Positions 1 to 9,202 of a stretch of DNA of 64,000 nucleotides are shown here, piece by piece. Position 1 is the stretch's first letter; each line of letters begins with the position of its first letter. This stretch comes from an uncultured Collinsella sp. (GTDB taxonomy: Bacteria; Actinomycetota; Coriobacteriia; Coriobacteriales; Coriobacteriaceae). The notes below the pieces were generated by a model. The model ran no database searches, had not been told where the DNA came from, and saw only the letters and a program-made list of their open reading frames with translations. Location: positions 1-64,000 of the forward strand of contig CAAETU010000079.1 in the NCBI GenBank assembly GCA_900759045.1. Direction: 5' to 3'. A program made the translations under genes and the position numbers.

Positions 1-8
1 CACGCAAA

Positions 9-31
9 GGAAAGCACTTAATGTGCTTTCC
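9..31. other. Perfect 9-bp inverted repeat at window edge
   Basis: GGAAAGCAC at 9-17 and its complement at 23-31 flank a 5-base loop. It lies downstream of the pnp terminator and has only a short T-run on either side. It could be a terminator or mRNA-stabilising hairpin of a neighbour outside the window. The stem is seen directly; the role is unknown. Confidence 0.45.
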
Positions 32-88
32 GTCTTGCGCAGGACTGTAGAGCAGGAAACTTCATATGCGGCCCTCCCGGGCGCAAGC

Positions 89-119
89 AAAAGGGCGACC
101 CCTGTCCGGAGTCGCCCTT
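89..119 (-). terminator. Rho-independent terminator of pnp
   Basis: The stem AAGGGCGAC (91-99) pairs with GTCGCCCTT (111-119). Read on the minus strand it is followed by TTTT and lies 24 bases past the pnp stop codon. Confidence 0.8.
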
Positions 120-142
120 GTTGAGCTGCTTATGTTTAGCTG

Positions 143-2389
143 TTACTCGGCGTCGTGGTGACGGCGGGGCTTGCGGCCTCCGTTGTCGCCGGGACGGCGC
201 GGACGGTCGCTGCGCTCGGAGCGCTCGCGGCGCGGACGCTCACGGCGCTGGAAGTGCTCGCCGTCGCCCTCGGAGGCACCCTCGGCGCGAGCCGGGGCTT
301 CGGGCTTGTCAAGACGATCGAGCGAGATCTTACCGCGATCGTCGACCTCGATGACGACGACCTTGACCTCGTCGCCCACGTTGAGGACGTCCTCGACCTT
401 CTCCACGCGGCCCTTGGCAACGCGGGAGATGTGGAGCAGGCCATCCTTGCCAGGCAGCAGGTTCACGAAGGCGCCGAAGGGCTGGATGGAGACCACGCGA
501 CCGGTGTACTCCTCGCCCGGCTCGGGAACCTTGATGATGAGCTTGATGCGCTCGACGGCCTGGTCGACGGACTCGCCGGTGCCGCCGACAAAGACGGTGC
601 CGTCCTCCTGGATGTCGACCGAAGCGCCGGTCTCGTCCTGAATGCCGCGGATGACCTTACCGCCGGAACCGATGACGTCGCGGATCTTGTCGGTCGGAAC
701 CTGGATGGAAACGATGCGCGGAGCAGTGCTGCGCGTGGTGTGGCGCGGCTCAGGGATCACATCGAGCATCTTCTGCAGGATGAAGGCGCGACCCTCCTTG
801 GCCTGCTGCAGGGCGCGGGCCAGGATGTCGAAGGTAAGGCCGGTGGCCTTGTTGTCCATCTGCAGAGCAGTGATGCCCTCGGTGGTGCCGGTGACCTTAA
901 AGTCCATGTCGCCCAGGAAGTCCTCGAGACCCTGGATGTCGGACAGGACCACGGTCTTTCCCTCCTCCTGGATCAGACCCATGGCGATACCGGAGACCGG
1001 GCGCTTAATGGGCACGCCGCCGTCCATAAGGGCGAGCGTGGAGCCGCAGGTCGAAGCCATCGAAGAGGAGCCGTTGGACTCCATGACCTCGGAGACCACG
1101 CGGATGGCGTAGGGGAACTCGTTCTCGTCGGGGAGCACCGGGAGCAGGGCGCGCTCGGCAAGGTTGCCGTGGCCGATCTCGCGGCGCTTGGGGCTGCCCA
1201 TGCGGCCGGTCTCGCCGGTGCAGAACGGCGGGAAGTTGTAGTGGTGCATGTAGCGCTTGCCCTCGGTGGGCTCGATGGTATCAAGACGCTGGCCCTCGTT
1301 GAGCATGCCAAGCGACAGGACAGAGAGCACCTGGGTCTGGCCACGCTGGAACAGGCCGGAGCCGTGAACGAGCGGCAGATAATTATCCTTCACCATGATG
1401 GGGCGAATCTCATCGGCGGCACGGCCGTCGACGCGCTCACCAGTCTCGACGACCATGGTGCGCATGGCCTTCTTCTCGAGCTTCTTGAGCGCCACGGGGA
1501 TTTCGCGCTCCCAAGCGGCCTGCTCCTCCTCGGTAAACTCGGCGCGGATGGACTCCTTCAGAGCCTCGACCTTACCGATACGAGAGAGCTTGTCGGCGTC
1601 GCGAAGGGCAGCTGCCATCTCGTCGTAGTGGGCGAAGATGCGCTCCTGGACCTCCTCGACGGGCTGGTCAAGCGGATACTCCTTCTTGACGATGGGGCCG
1701 TTGACCTGCTCCCACTCGGCGACAAACTCGTCCTGGGCCTGGCAGAAGGCAGCAAGGGCCTCCTGGCCAAACTTCATGGCGGCGAGCATGTCGTCCTCGG
1801 AGATCTCCTCGGCACCGGCCTCGACCATCGAGATGAAGTCGACGGATCCGCCCAGCTCCAGGTCCAGATCCGAGTTCTCGCGCTCCTCGTAGGTGGGGTT
1901 GACGATAAACTCGCCGGTCTCCACGTTACGGCCGATGCGCACGCAGGCAAGCGGGCCCTCGAAGGGCACGCCGCCGAGCGTCATGGCCAGGGATGCACCC
2001 ATGACGTTGATGACATCGAAGGGGTTGACCTGGTCGGCGACGAGCGAGGTAGCGACGATGTGTACCTCGTTGCGGAAGCCGTCCGGGAAACTCGGGCGAA
2101 TCGGACGGTCGATCATGCGCGCGGTGAGCGTGGCCTTCTCGCTGGGACGGCCCTCACGTTTGAGGTAACCACCCGGGATGCGGCCGGCTGCGTACATCTT
2201 CTCGTTGAAGTCAACGGTCAGCGGGAAGAAGTCGTAGTTCTTGCGCTCCTTGGAGACGACCACGGTGTCGAGCATCGTGGTGTCGCCCTGCTTGACCAGG
2301 CAGGCGCCGGTGGCCTGCTTGGCAAGCTCGCCCGACTCAAAGGTGTAGGTCTTGCCGTACAGCTCAAAGGACTTGGATACGAGTGTCAT
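143..2389 (-). CDS. pnp: Polyribonucleotide nucleotidyltransferase (PNPase)
   Basis: Phosphorolytic 3'-to-5' exoribonuclease of cytoplasmic mRNA decay, known from the family to form a trimeric ring. The 748-residue product has two RNase PH-like domains (roughly residues 10-145 and 330-540) joined by a helical segment, then a KH domain (near 560-620, with IRDVIGSGGKVIRGI) and an S1 domain (near 625-690, with GRVVSIQPFGAFVNLLPG). The tail is very basic and rich in Arg/Glu. The ATG start has the ribosome site AAAGGAG. It follows rpsO, the classic rpsO-pnp order, with the rpsO terminator between the two, so read-through or a promoter in the gap must supply pnp. Length and domain order are normal. 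Confidence 0.97.
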   Translation of the reverse strand: MTLVSKSFELYGKTYTFESGELAKQATGACLVKQGDTTMLDTVVVSKERKNYDFFPLTVDFNEKMYAAGRIPGGYLKREGRPSEKATLTARMIDRPIRPSFPDGFRNEVHIVATSLVADQVNPFDVINVMGASLAMTLGGVPFEGPLACVRIGRNVETGEFIVNPTYEERENSDLDLELGGSVDFISMVEAGAEEISEDDMLAAMKFGQEALAAFCQAQDEFVAEWEQVNGPIVKKEYPLDQPVEEVQERIFAHYDEMAAALRDADKLSRIGKVEALKESIRAEFTEEEQAAWEREIPVALKKLEKKAMRTMVVETGERVDGRAADEIRPIMVKDNYLPLVHGSGLFQRGQTQVLSVLSLGMLNEGQRLDTIEPTEGKRYMHHYNFPPFCTGETGRMGSPKRREIGHGNLAERALLPVLPDENEFPYAIRVVSEVMESNGSSSMASTCGSTLALMDGGVPIKRPVSGIAMGLIQEEGKTVVLSDIQGLEDFLGDMDFKVTGTTEGITALQMDNKATGLTFDILARALQQAKEGRAFILQKMLDVIPEPRHTTRSTAPRIVSIQVPTDKIRDVIGSGGKVIRGIQDETGASVDIQEDGTVFVGGTGESVDQAVERIKLIIKVPEPGEEYTGRVVSIQPFGAFVNLLPGKDGLLHISRVAKGRVEKVEDVLNVGDEVKVVVIEVDDRGKISLDRLDKPEAPARAEGASEGDGEHFQRRERPRRERSERSDRPRRPGDNGGRKPRRHHDAE

Positions 2390-2495
2390 TGTTCTCCTTT
2401 ACCCCACAGGCCCCTTGCCTGCGGGCTTCTCATGTGACGCGGGCCCCCTGCCCCCGCCACGCTTCAGAGCGTGATTGTTCGCGCCCTTACACAAA

Positions 2496-2524
2496 AAGAG
2501 CGCCCCGCTGCGCAGGACGCTCTT
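2496..2524 (-). terminator. Terminator after rpsO (attenuator before pnp)
   Basis: AAGAGCG (2496-2502) pairs with CGCTCTT (2518-2524), with further G-C pairing inside. On the minus strand a T5 run follows. It sits 16 bases past the rpsO stop and about 107 bases before the pnp start, so partial read-through could set pnp level. Confidence 0.75.
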
Positions 2525-2539
2525 AGCATGTACAAATCT

Positions 2540-2818
2540 TTACTGGATGTTGTCGCGGATGCCCAGAGCCTTGATGAGCTCACGGTACTCGACGATGTCG
2601 TTCTTCTTGATGTAGGAGAGAAGACGACGACGACGGCCGACGAGCATGAGCAGGCCACGACGAGTGTGGAAGTCCTTCTGGTGGGACTTCATGTGCTCGG
2701 TCAGCTCCTTGATGCGCTCAGACAGGATGGCGACCTGAACCTTGGGGTTGCCGGTGTCGACCGGGGTGTTACCGAACTGGGCAGTCAGCTCCGCCTTGCG
2801 CTCTTTGGAAACAGTCAT
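2540..2818 (-). CDS. rpsO: 30S ribosomal protein S15
   Basis: Primary 16S rRNA-binding protein of the small-subunit platform. The 92-residue product shows the full S15 pattern: Q-V-A-I-L-S-E-R-I-K-E-L-T-E-H near residue 30, then H-K-D-F-H-T-R-R-G-L and the C-terminal Y-R-E-L-I-K-A-L-G-I-R. I chose the ATG at 2818 because AAAGGTG sits seven bases upstream and the protein then begins MTVSKERK, as in the family; a longer in-frame extension has no ribosome site. S15 represses its own mRNA in other bacteria; I did not model a binding fold here. Confidence 0.97.
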   Translation of the reverse strand: MTVSKERKAELTAQFGNTPVDTGNPKVQVAILSERIKELTEHMKSHQKDFHTRRGLLMLVGRRRRLLSYIKKNDIVEYRELIKALGIRDNIQ

Positions 2819-2956
2819 TGTTTCACCTTTCGTTTCTTGTCGCCCTCGGGCGACGCTATTCGCCTCGGACTGGGAAGCCGCCGGTGGAGCGAGCATCCAA
2901 GATCGAGGTACCAACAGGTCGGTATGTTACCACAAGCAGCCCGCGCCTGCGCATCA

Positions 2957-3706
2957 TCACCGACCCAACATGAATTCCATCGCACGGAGGCGCTGATCGG
3001 TGTGCGTCGCAGCCCAAACATGCGAAAGCCCCAACAAAAAGGCAGCGGTATGGGGATCGACCCTCTCGGCCATGAGTGCATCGAAGGTCATGGACATGAG
3101 GGCGCGCAGCCACGCGACCTCACCGGTCGACACCAACTCGGCACCCGGAACGCTCGACGCGCACGACCCGCACAGAAGACCGCCCGCCCGGGGCGAAAAA
3201 TACGACAGCATGGGGTCTCCGCACAGCACGCAGGCAGAAAAATCGGGTCGATAGCCAACGTGCGACAGCAGCTTAAAGACATATGCCGCCACAAGCAGAT
3301 CCATATGCGCCGTGTCGAGCCCGCTGCCCACCAGGGCAAGCGCTCGCTGTGTTATGGCAAAGGTAAACGGGTCCTCGGCGTCCTCGAACGAGCACACACG
3401 CGCAACCTCGGCGATCGCGCTTGCGGCGCAGGTCGTCTCGTAATCGGGCGCAGCGCCGAGCGGCGCCTCCATAAGCTCAGCCTGGGAAACCACGTCGAGC
3501 GACCGTCCATGCGCGAGCAGCATATCGACGGTACAGAACAGCTCGCAGCGGGCCGCAAGGCGACCGCCAGGCTTACGTGCGCCCTTAGCCACAGCGCGCA
3601 CCTGCCGCCCCCGTTCGTCAAGCATCGTCAGGATCAGGTCCGTCTCTTTGAGCTTGGTCTTGTCGAGGACGAGCACCTTCGTGCGATATGTGCGAGAACC
3701 TGCCAT
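2957..3706 (-). CDS. recO: DNA repair protein RecO
   Basis: RecF-pathway mediator that helps load RecA onto SSB-coated DNA at gaps. The 249-residue product begins with the RecO OB-fold (TKVLVLDKTKLKETDLILTM). In the C-terminal half it carries a four-cysteine, zinc-finger-like pair (CVLCGD and CGSC near residues 160-182), as in Gram-positive and Thermus RecO. It starts at an ATG 13 bases after the era stop. The ribosome site (AAGGA) is rather far upstream, so translation may be coupled to era. The recO-era neighbourhood is typical. Confidence 0.93.
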   Translation of the reverse strand: MAGSRTYRTKVLVLDKTKLKETDLILTMLDERGRQVRAVAKGARKPGGRLAARCELFCTVDMLLAHGRSLDVVSQAELMEAPLGAAPDYETTCAASAIAEVARVCSFEDAEDPFTFAITQRALALVGSGLDTAHMDLLVAAYVFKLLSHVGYRPDFSACVLCGDPMLSYFSPRAGGLLCGSCASSVPGAELVSTGEVAWLRALMSMTFDALMAERVDPHTAAFLLGLSHVWAATHTDQRLRAMEFMLGR

Positions 3707-3721
3707 GCGCGCCGCGCGTCC

Positions 3722-4798
3722 TTAGTCCTCGGCGTTGTAGCCAAAGCGGCGAATCTGGGCCTCGTCGTCACGCCAACCGGCCTTGACCTTCACGTCCAGC
3801 TCCAAAAAGACCTGCGTGCCAAAGATGCGCTCAAGATCGCGACGGGCGTCGATACCGATATGCTTGATCATCTCACCGCCCTTGCCGATGATGATGCCCT
3901 TTTGGCCCTCGCGCTCGACGTAAATGGTGGCGTGCACGCGCAGCACCTTCTTGGTCTGCTCGAGCGCATCGCAAATCACGCCAACGGAATGCGGGATCTC
4001 GTCGCGGGTGCGACGCAGGACCTTCTCGCGCACAAACTCGGCAACGAGGGTCTCGTCGGAAGCGTCGGTACCCATGTCCTCGGGGAACCAACGCGGACCC
4101 TCGGGCAAAAAGTGCGCAACGGTCTCGATAAAGGCATCGACGTTGAAGTTCTTGACCGACGACGTCACGATCTCGTCGTCATATTCCATAAGCTCGTGGG
4201 CGGCCTGAAGCTGCTCCATGACCTGTGCGGGGTCGGCCTCATCGGCCTTGGTGAGCACCAGGACCTTCTTGGAACGGGCATTCTTGACGCGCTCGGCAAC
4301 CCAGGCGTCTCCCCTGCCGATCGGCTTGGTGGCATCAATCAAAAACGCGACGACATCGACATCGTTCAGCTCGAACAGCGCGCTCTTGTTGAGCTCGGAT
4401 CCCAGACCGTCCTTGGGTTTGTGAATACCCGGGGTATCGACAAAAACCAGCTGGTAGCCGGGACGGTTGACGACGGCGCGCATGCGGCGGCGGGTCGTCT
4501 GGGCCACCGGCGAGGTGATGGCGACCTTTTTGCCATAGCAGGCGTTGAGCAGCGTGGACTTACCGGCGTTGGGACGGCCGACCAGGGCCACGAAACCGCT
4601 GCGGAAACCGGGCTCAACGTCGCCAAAGCCCGCGAGGCTGTCGGCCTCGTCGCACAGGGCGTCGAGTTCCTCATCGCTCATACCCTCAAACGGGTCGAAT
4701 TCATCGACCCCTTCGTATGCCTCTGTCGCTTCGGCATCCACCGCATCCAGGGACTCGTCGTCCAGAGTTTCATCGATAGGCTGCATATTGTCGGACAT
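3722..4798 (-). CDS. era: GTPase Era
   Basis: Essential GTPase that binds the 3' end of 16S rRNA and assists 30S maturation. The G1 motif GRPNAGKST lies near residue 73, followed by D-T-P-G (G3), TKAD (G4) and a C-terminal KH domain (GIIIGKGGEMIKHIG). The 358-residue length exceeds the usual 300 or so because about 65 acidic residues, rich in Asp/Glu, precede the GTPase domain. The ATG start with AAAGGG supports this long form. Downstream of dgkA and ybeY, which fits a ribosome-biogenesis operon. Confidence 0.96.
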   Translation of the reverse strand: MSDNMQPIDETLDDESLDAVDAEATEAYEGVDEFDPFEGMSDEELDALCDEADSLAGFGDVEPGFRSGFVALVGRPNAGKSTLLNACYGKKVAITSPVAQTTRRRMRAVVNRPGYQLVFVDTPGIHKPKDGLGSELNKSALFELNDVDVVAFLIDATKPIGRGDAWVAERVKNARSKKVLVLTKADEADPAQVMEQLQAAHELMEYDDEIVTSSVKNFNVDAFIETVAHFLPEGPRWFPEDMGTDASDETLVAEFVREKVLRRTRDEIPHSVGVICDALEQTKKVLRVHATIYVEREGQKGIIIGKGGEMIKHIGIDARRDLERIFGTQVFLELDVKVKAGWRDDEAQIRRFGYNAED

Positions 4799-4810
4799 GA
4801 AAATCCCTTT

Positions 4811-5188
4811 CTAAATAAAGTCGAGCGCGTGGGCAAATACCAGCAATCCCACAATCGCGGCGGTGATGGAAAGCACGTATACGGAGGCGGCGGCGATATC
4901 CTTCGCGCGCTTTGCCAGCGGGTGAAGTTCCTGGGTCGCAAGGTCGACGATCGCCTCCATAGCGGTATTGCACAGCTCGCCGTGAATAACCAAGCCACAG
5001 CAGATGATAACTGTGGCCCACTCGGCAATGTCGAGGTCGACAACGCAGCCGGCAATGACGGTGCACACGCCCGCCACGAGCATGACCTTAATGTTGCGCT
5101 CAGTTTTAACGGCGGTGACGAAGCCCTCCATGGCGTAGGAGAACGACTTTAAAAAGGACGGATGGTCCTTGTTCGATCCGGGAATCAT
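4811..5188 (-). CDS. dgkA: Diacylglycerol/undecaprenol kinase family protein (DgkA)
   Basis: Small integral membrane lipid kinase. In Gram-positive bacteria this family phosphorylates undecaprenol to recycle the wall carrier lipid. The 125-residue product has a conserved amphipathic N-terminus (F-x-x-A-x-E-G), three membrane segments, and the signature E-L-C-N-T-A-M-E-A-I-V-D followed by H-P-L-A-K-R-A-K-D-I-A-A-A. The ATG has AGGAG six bases upstream and lies 9 bases after ybeY. Substrate choice (undecaprenol rather than diacylglycerol) is inferred from lineage. Confidence 0.93.
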   Translation of the reverse strand: MIPGSNKDHPSFLKSFSYAMEGFVTAVKTERNIKVMLVAGVCTVIAGCVVDLDIAEWATVIICCGLVIHGELCNTAMEAIVDLATQELHPLAKRAKDIAAASVYVLSITAAIVGLLVFAHALDFI

Positions 5189-5197
5189 AGACGGCTC

Positions 5198-5707
5198 CTA
5201 GTCGTGGGCATGATTGGTTATGGGGCCGACGTGGACGAGTTTGGGGTCCTCGCCGCGCTCAAGCGCCAGGTCGCACAGGATGGCATCCTCGCGTGCCTCC
5301 ATGACCTCGGCCTCATCGTCCTCGATATGGTCATACCCCAGCAGGTGCAGCATTCCGTGCACGAGCATCAGTCGGCACTCATCGGCGGGGCTGTTGCCAA
5401 AGCCGGGGGCCTGGCGGGCAATGACCTGCGGGGCCAGGATAATATCGCCGAGCTCGAGCGTCTCGTCGGCGGGAATGTCCTCGTCAAAGGCCGAGTCACA
5501 TTCAAACGAGAGGACATCGGTGGTACGGTCGATACCGCGCCACTCGTGGTTGAGCTCGTGCATCTCGTCCTCATCGACATATGAAAGGGAAATCTCGACT
5601 TCACGCTCAACGCCCTCGGCGGCAAGCACGACCTCGCAGATGTGCTCTACCTCCTGCGCGTCGAGCAGCGTATCGAGCTCGGCATCGTTGCTGATCAATA
5701 CACTCAA
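5198..5707 (-). CDS. ybeY: Endoribonuclease YbeY (16S rRNA maturation factor)
   Basis: Zinc-dependent endoribonuclease of the UPF0054 family, involved in 16S 3'-end processing and 70S quality control. The zinc motif HGMLHLLGYDH is intact near residue 125. The TTG start at 5707 has AAAGGAG upstream and overlaps the phoH stop as TTGA, indicating translational coupling. It is 169 residues long, normal for actinobacterial members. The phoH-ybeY-dgkA-era order is widely conserved in Gram-positive bacteria. Confidence 0.96.
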   Translation of the reverse strand: MSVLISNDAELDTLLDAQEVEHICEVVLAAEGVEREVEISLSYVDEDEMHELNHEWRGIDRTTDVLSFECDSAFDEDIPADETLELGDIILAPQVIARQAPGFGNSPADECRLMLVHGMLHLLGYDHIEDDEAEVMEAREDAILCDLALERGEDPKLVHVGPITNHAHD

Positions 5708-6690
5708 CGGGACTCCTTTCGGTCACGCACGCGTTTCTCGCGCACATCATCATAAGTATCGTATGCCTCGACGATACGCCCCACCAAGGCATGGCGCACC
5801 ACGTCGGCACGCTCGAGGTGCGAAAATGCGACATCGTCGACACGGCCCAAAATCTGCTCAACGTCGGCAAGACCGCCGCGACGACCCACCAGATCGCGCT
5901 GGCTCAGGTCGCCGGTAATCACAAACTTGGAGTTAAAGCCCAGGCGCGTCAGGAACATCTTCATCTGCTCGGGCGTGGTATTTTGCGCCTCGTCGAGCAC
6001 CACGAAGGCATCGCTCAGCGTGCGGCCGCGCATGTAGGCAAGCGGGGCGATCTCGATCACGCCGCGTTCCATGAGCTCATCGGTGCGCTCGCGATCCATC
6101 ATGTCAAAAAGGGCGTCGTAGAGCGGACGCATGTAGGGATCGATCTTTTCCTCGAGGGTACCGGGCAAAAAGCCCAGGTTCTCCCCCGCCTCGACAACCG
6201 GACGCGTCAAGATCAGACGGCCCACCTCGTGACGCTTGAGCGCGGCAACGGCGAGCGCCATGGCCAGATAGGTCTTACCGGTACCGGCAGGACCCAGGCC
6301 AAACGTGATGGTATGCGAGCGGATGGCATCCACATAGCGTTTTTGACCGAGCGTCTTGGGGCGAATGACGCGACCGCGATACGAAAGCAGCACGTCATCG
6401 CGAAGCGATGTAGCCTCGTGCTCACCGTCGCGCAATACGGCCAGGCAGCGAGAGACATCGTCGGCAGAAAGCGTGCGCCCGGCAGCAGCCTCGCGAAAAG
6501 CATGTTCGAAAAAGCGCGCCACAAGCTCGACCTCATCCGGGTCACCGCTCACAGCGATGCTGTCGCCACGGGCGACCACGTGGGCGCGAACTAAGCTCTC
6601 CAGCGCACGAAGGACGCCGTCGCCGGCACCCAAAACGCGCGAGGGGTCAATACCCTCGGGAACGGTAAGTCTAATCTTCGAGGCTTCCAT
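5704..6690 (-). CDS. phoH: PhoH-family ATPase
   Basis: Predicted cytoplasmic ATPase of the PhoH/PhoL family, repeatedly linked to YbeY and RNA metabolism. Walker A (GPAGTGKTYLAMALA) lies near residue 140 and Walker B (AFVVLDEAQN) near 230; an N-terminal region precedes them. I chose the ATG at 6690, which gives MEASKIRLTVPEG and has GGGAGG just upstream, although the spacing is short. This start overlaps the mtaB 3' end by 20 bases. The product is 328 residues. Confidence 0.94.
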   Translation of the reverse strand: MEASKIRLTVPEGIDPSRVLGAGDGVLRALESLVRAHVVARGDSIAVSGDPDEVELVARFFEHAFREAAAGRTLSADDVSRCLAVLRDGEHEATSLRDDVLLSYRGRVIRPKTLGQKRYVDAIRSHTITFGLGPAGTGKTYLAMALAVAALKRHEVGRLILTRPVVEAGENLGFLPGTLEEKIDPYMRPLYDALFDMMDRERTDELMERGVIEIAPLAYMRGRTLSDAFVVLDEAQNTTPEQMKMFLTRLGFNSKFVITGDLSQRDLVGRRGGLADVEQILGRVDDVAFSHLERADVVRHALVGRIVEAYDTYDDVREKRVRDRKESR

Positions 6691-7963
6691 GAACCTCCCT
6701 GCGTGCATGGACCAAGCCGGAATCATCGACTCCGATGATAGCAACATCGAGCAGGCACGGGGCTGTGAGTCCACAGGTATCGTCAAGACGGGCATGATGG
6801 AACGAACCGAGCGTCAGGTTGTCGCCATACTCGAGCACGGCGCGCTCGACGGTGCCCACGCGACGGCGAGCGTCGGCAATGGCAAGCTCCTGCGCCGCGG
6901 CTCGCATGCGGCGGCTGCGCTCGGCCATAACCTCGGGCGGCACCTGGTCGGGCATGTCGGCAGCAAGGGTACCGGGACGCTTGCTGTAGCGGAACACGTG
7001 CATACGCGAGAATCCCACACGGCGGCACAGCGCCAGCGACTCCTCAAACTCCTCGTCCGTCTCGCCGGGAAAACCGACGATGACATCACAGGAAAGAGAC
7101 GCCTGAGGCAAGTTGGTGCGAATCATGTGCACCGTCTCCTCAAAGGCCTCGGCGCTATAGGGACGGCCCATGCGATGCAGTGTCCTGGTGCAGCCGGACT
7201 GCACGGGCAGGTGTAAAAACGGGGCGATGCGCTTCGGATAGCGCGCCATGACCTTAAGCAGGGACTCGGAGATATCCATGGGCTCGACCGAGGAAATGCG
7301 CACATGCGGAATGGACGTGCGCTCCATGATCGCCTCGAGCAGCTCATCGATCTCGACGTGTTCATCAGTCGCGCTCTTGCCATCGTAGGCGCCCAGGTTC
7401 ACACCCGTCAGCACCACCTCGGGCACGCCGGCCTCCTGTGCCTCGCGAACTTGCTCGAGCACGGACTCGACCGGCACGGAGCGCTCGGGGCCGCGGGCCT
7501 TCCACACAATGCAATAGGTGCAACGATGGTTGCAGCCGTCCTGGATCTTCACGCCCAGACGCGAGCGACCGAGCGCGTCGACAACCTCGCCGTCGCTGCA
7601 GGCGGGAACGTCATCGGACTCAACGCCCAGCACCTCACAGACGCGTTCGGCGACATCGATCTTGGACGGCTCGGCGATCACGCGGTCCGAGAGCTCCAGC
7701 AGCTCCTCGGGATGCAGATTGACCACGCATCCGGTCACGACCACATAGGGCTCGTTTGGATAGGCCAGCGCATGGCGAACGGCCTTACGGGTCTTGGCCT
7801 CGGCCTCGCCCGTAACGGCACAGGTGTTAATGACGATCAGCTCAGCATCCTGAGGCTCCACCATCGCAAAGCCCAGGCGCATTAGATCGGCAGTGATACG
7901 GTCGGACTCAACCCGGTTGACACGGCAGCCGAGGTTGACGACAGAGATATGAGGTGCGAGCAC
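6671..7963 (-). CDS. mtaB: tRNA t6A37 methylthiotransferase MtaB
   Basis: Radical-SAM methylthiotransferase that converts t6A37 to ms2t6A37 in ANN-decoding tRNAs. The N-terminal UPF0004 domain has its three cluster cysteines (Cys13, Cys48, Cys79), and the radical-SAM motif C-N-H-R-C-T-Y-C lies near residues 143-149. A C-terminal TRAM-like region ends the 430 residues. MtaB is preferred over MiaB or RimO because of the N-terminal NLGCRVNRVES pattern. The GTG start has AAGGAG upstream, 9 bases after dnaJ. Confidence 0.94.
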   Translation of the reverse strand: MLAPHISVVNLGCRVNRVESDRITADLMRLGFAMVEPQDAELIVINTCAVTGEAEAKTRKAVRHALAYPNEPYVVVTGCVVNLHPEELLELSDRVIAEPSKIDVAERVCEVLGVESDDVPACSDGEVVDALGRSRLGVKIQDGCNHRCTYCIVWKARGPERSVPVESVLEQVREAQEAGVPEVVLTGVNLGAYDGKSATDEHVEIDELLEAIMERTSIPHVRISSVEPMDISESLLKVMARYPKRIAPFLHLPVQSGCTRTLHRMGRPYSAEAFEETVHMIRTNLPQASLSCDVIVGFPGETDEEFEESLALCRRVGFSRMHVFRYSKRPGTLAADMPDQVPPEVMAERSRRMRAAAQELAIADARRRVGTVERAVLEYGDNLTLGSFHHARLDDTCGLTAPCLLDVAIIGVDDSGLVHARREVHGSLED

Positions 7964-7972
7964 GCGGGCTCC

Positions 7973-9121
7973 TTAATCGAGGATGTCGTCGAGGGCACTC
8001 TTGATACGGTCGGTCACCGACTTCTTACCGGATGCGACGTCATCGCCCATCTCGTCGGCAAAGGCGCGAAGCAGCTCGCGCTGCTTATTGGAAAGGTTCG
8101 TGGGGACGACCACACGCAGCTGCACGATCAGACGACCGCGCGAACCGCCACCGCCGATACGCGGCATGCCGTAATTGTTGACGCTCACGGTGTCGCCGTA
8201 CTGGGCGCCAGCGGGGACGCACACCTTGACGACCTCGTCAGGCATAATGCCCTCGACCTCGATCTCGCATCCGAGCGCAGCCTGCGCAATCGAGATATCG
8301 CTCACGAGGTACAGGTCGTCGCCGTTGCGCTTAAAACGCTCGTGGTCGGCGACGCGCACGTTGACGATCAGGTCACCCGAGGGCTCGCCGCGAAGGCCGG
8401 CCTCGCCAAAACCGCTCACGCGCAGCTGGCGACCGGTCGAAACGCCGGCGGGAATATCGATATCGATCTTTTCGTGCGAAGGCGTGCGGCCCTGACCGTC
8501 ACAGGTCTCGCAGGGATGGTCGATGACCGTGCCTTCGCCGTGGCAGTCGGGACAGGGCGAAGAGGACTGAACCTGGCCCAGGAAAGAACGCTGGACCGTC
8601 GTCACATAGCCCGTGCCGTGGCAGCGGCTGCACTGCTTTTCCTGTGCGCCCTCGGCCCTACCGGTGCCGTTGCAATCCTCGCAGGGGGCAAGGCGGTCAT
8701 AGCTGATCGTCTTTTTGCAACCGAGTGCCGCCTCCTCAAGGGTCACCGAAAGGGAGATGGCCATATCGCGGCCGCGACGACGCTCACGGCGATTTCGGGC
8801 GCCACCGCCGGCACCGCCGCCAAAGAACGACGAGAACAGGTCGTCCATGCCCATGCCACCAAAGATATCGTTGATGTCGACATAGCCAGAGCCACCGGGG
8901 CCGTCCGCGGTGCCGTAACGGTCGTAGTTAGCACGCTTCTGCTCGTCGGAAAGAACGGAATACGCCTCGTTGAGCTCTTTGAACTTGGCCTCGGCCTCGG
9001 GGTCGTCCGAAACGTCCGGGTGTACGGTACGGGCCTTCTTTAGAAACGCGCGCTTAATCGTCCGCGCGTCGGCATCCTTGTCGACGCCAAGTACCTCGTA
9101 GTAATCCCTATTTTCCGACAC
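7973..9121 (-). CDS. dnaJ: Chaperone protein DnaJ
   Basis: Hsp40 co-chaperone that stimulates the DnaK ATPase and delivers substrates. The domains are in canonical order: J domain with HPD (residues 1-70), Gly/Phe linker, zinc-finger region with four C-x-x-C-x-G-x-G modules (CEDCNGTG, CSRCHGTG, CPDCHGEG, CETCDGQG), and C-terminal domains I and II. I chose the GTG at 9121 (VSENRDYYEVLG) because AAGGA lies seven bases upstream; the longer in-frame form adds an unrelated N-terminus. It is 382 residues. A second DnaJ-like gene lies just upstream. Confidence 0.96.
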   Translation of the reverse strand: MSENRDYYEVLGVDKDADARTIKRAFLKKARTVHPDVSDDPEAEAKFKELNEAYSVLSDEQKRANYDRYGTADGPGGSGYVDINDIFGGMGMDDLFSSFFGGGAGGGARNRRERRRGRDMAISLSVTLEEAALGCKKTISYDRLAPCEDCNGTGRAEGAQEKQCSRCHGTGYVTTVQRSFLGQVQSSSPCPDCHGEGTVIDHPCETCDGQGRTPSHEKIDIDIPAGVSTGRQLRVSGFGEAGLRGEPSGDLIVNVRVADHERFKRNGDDLYLVSDISIAQAALGCEIEVEGIMPDEVVKVCVPAGAQYGDTVSVNNYGMPRIGGGGSRGRLIVQLRVVVPTNLSNKQRELLRAFADEMGDDVASGKKSVTDRIKSALDDILD

Positions 9122-9202
9122 GACCGAATCCTTCCGACTTTCATTATTGTCACAGTGCGTCCTATACCCAAGCTGGGCCGGCCGCAAACAGAGGGGTTGA
9201 TG

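Noticed and set aside
2471..5152. An 893-residue plus-strand frame across rpsO, recO and era
   Set aside because: Antisense shadow of well-supported genes, with no plausible domain or ribosome site; the same holds for the long plus-strand frame over pnp (155-2437).
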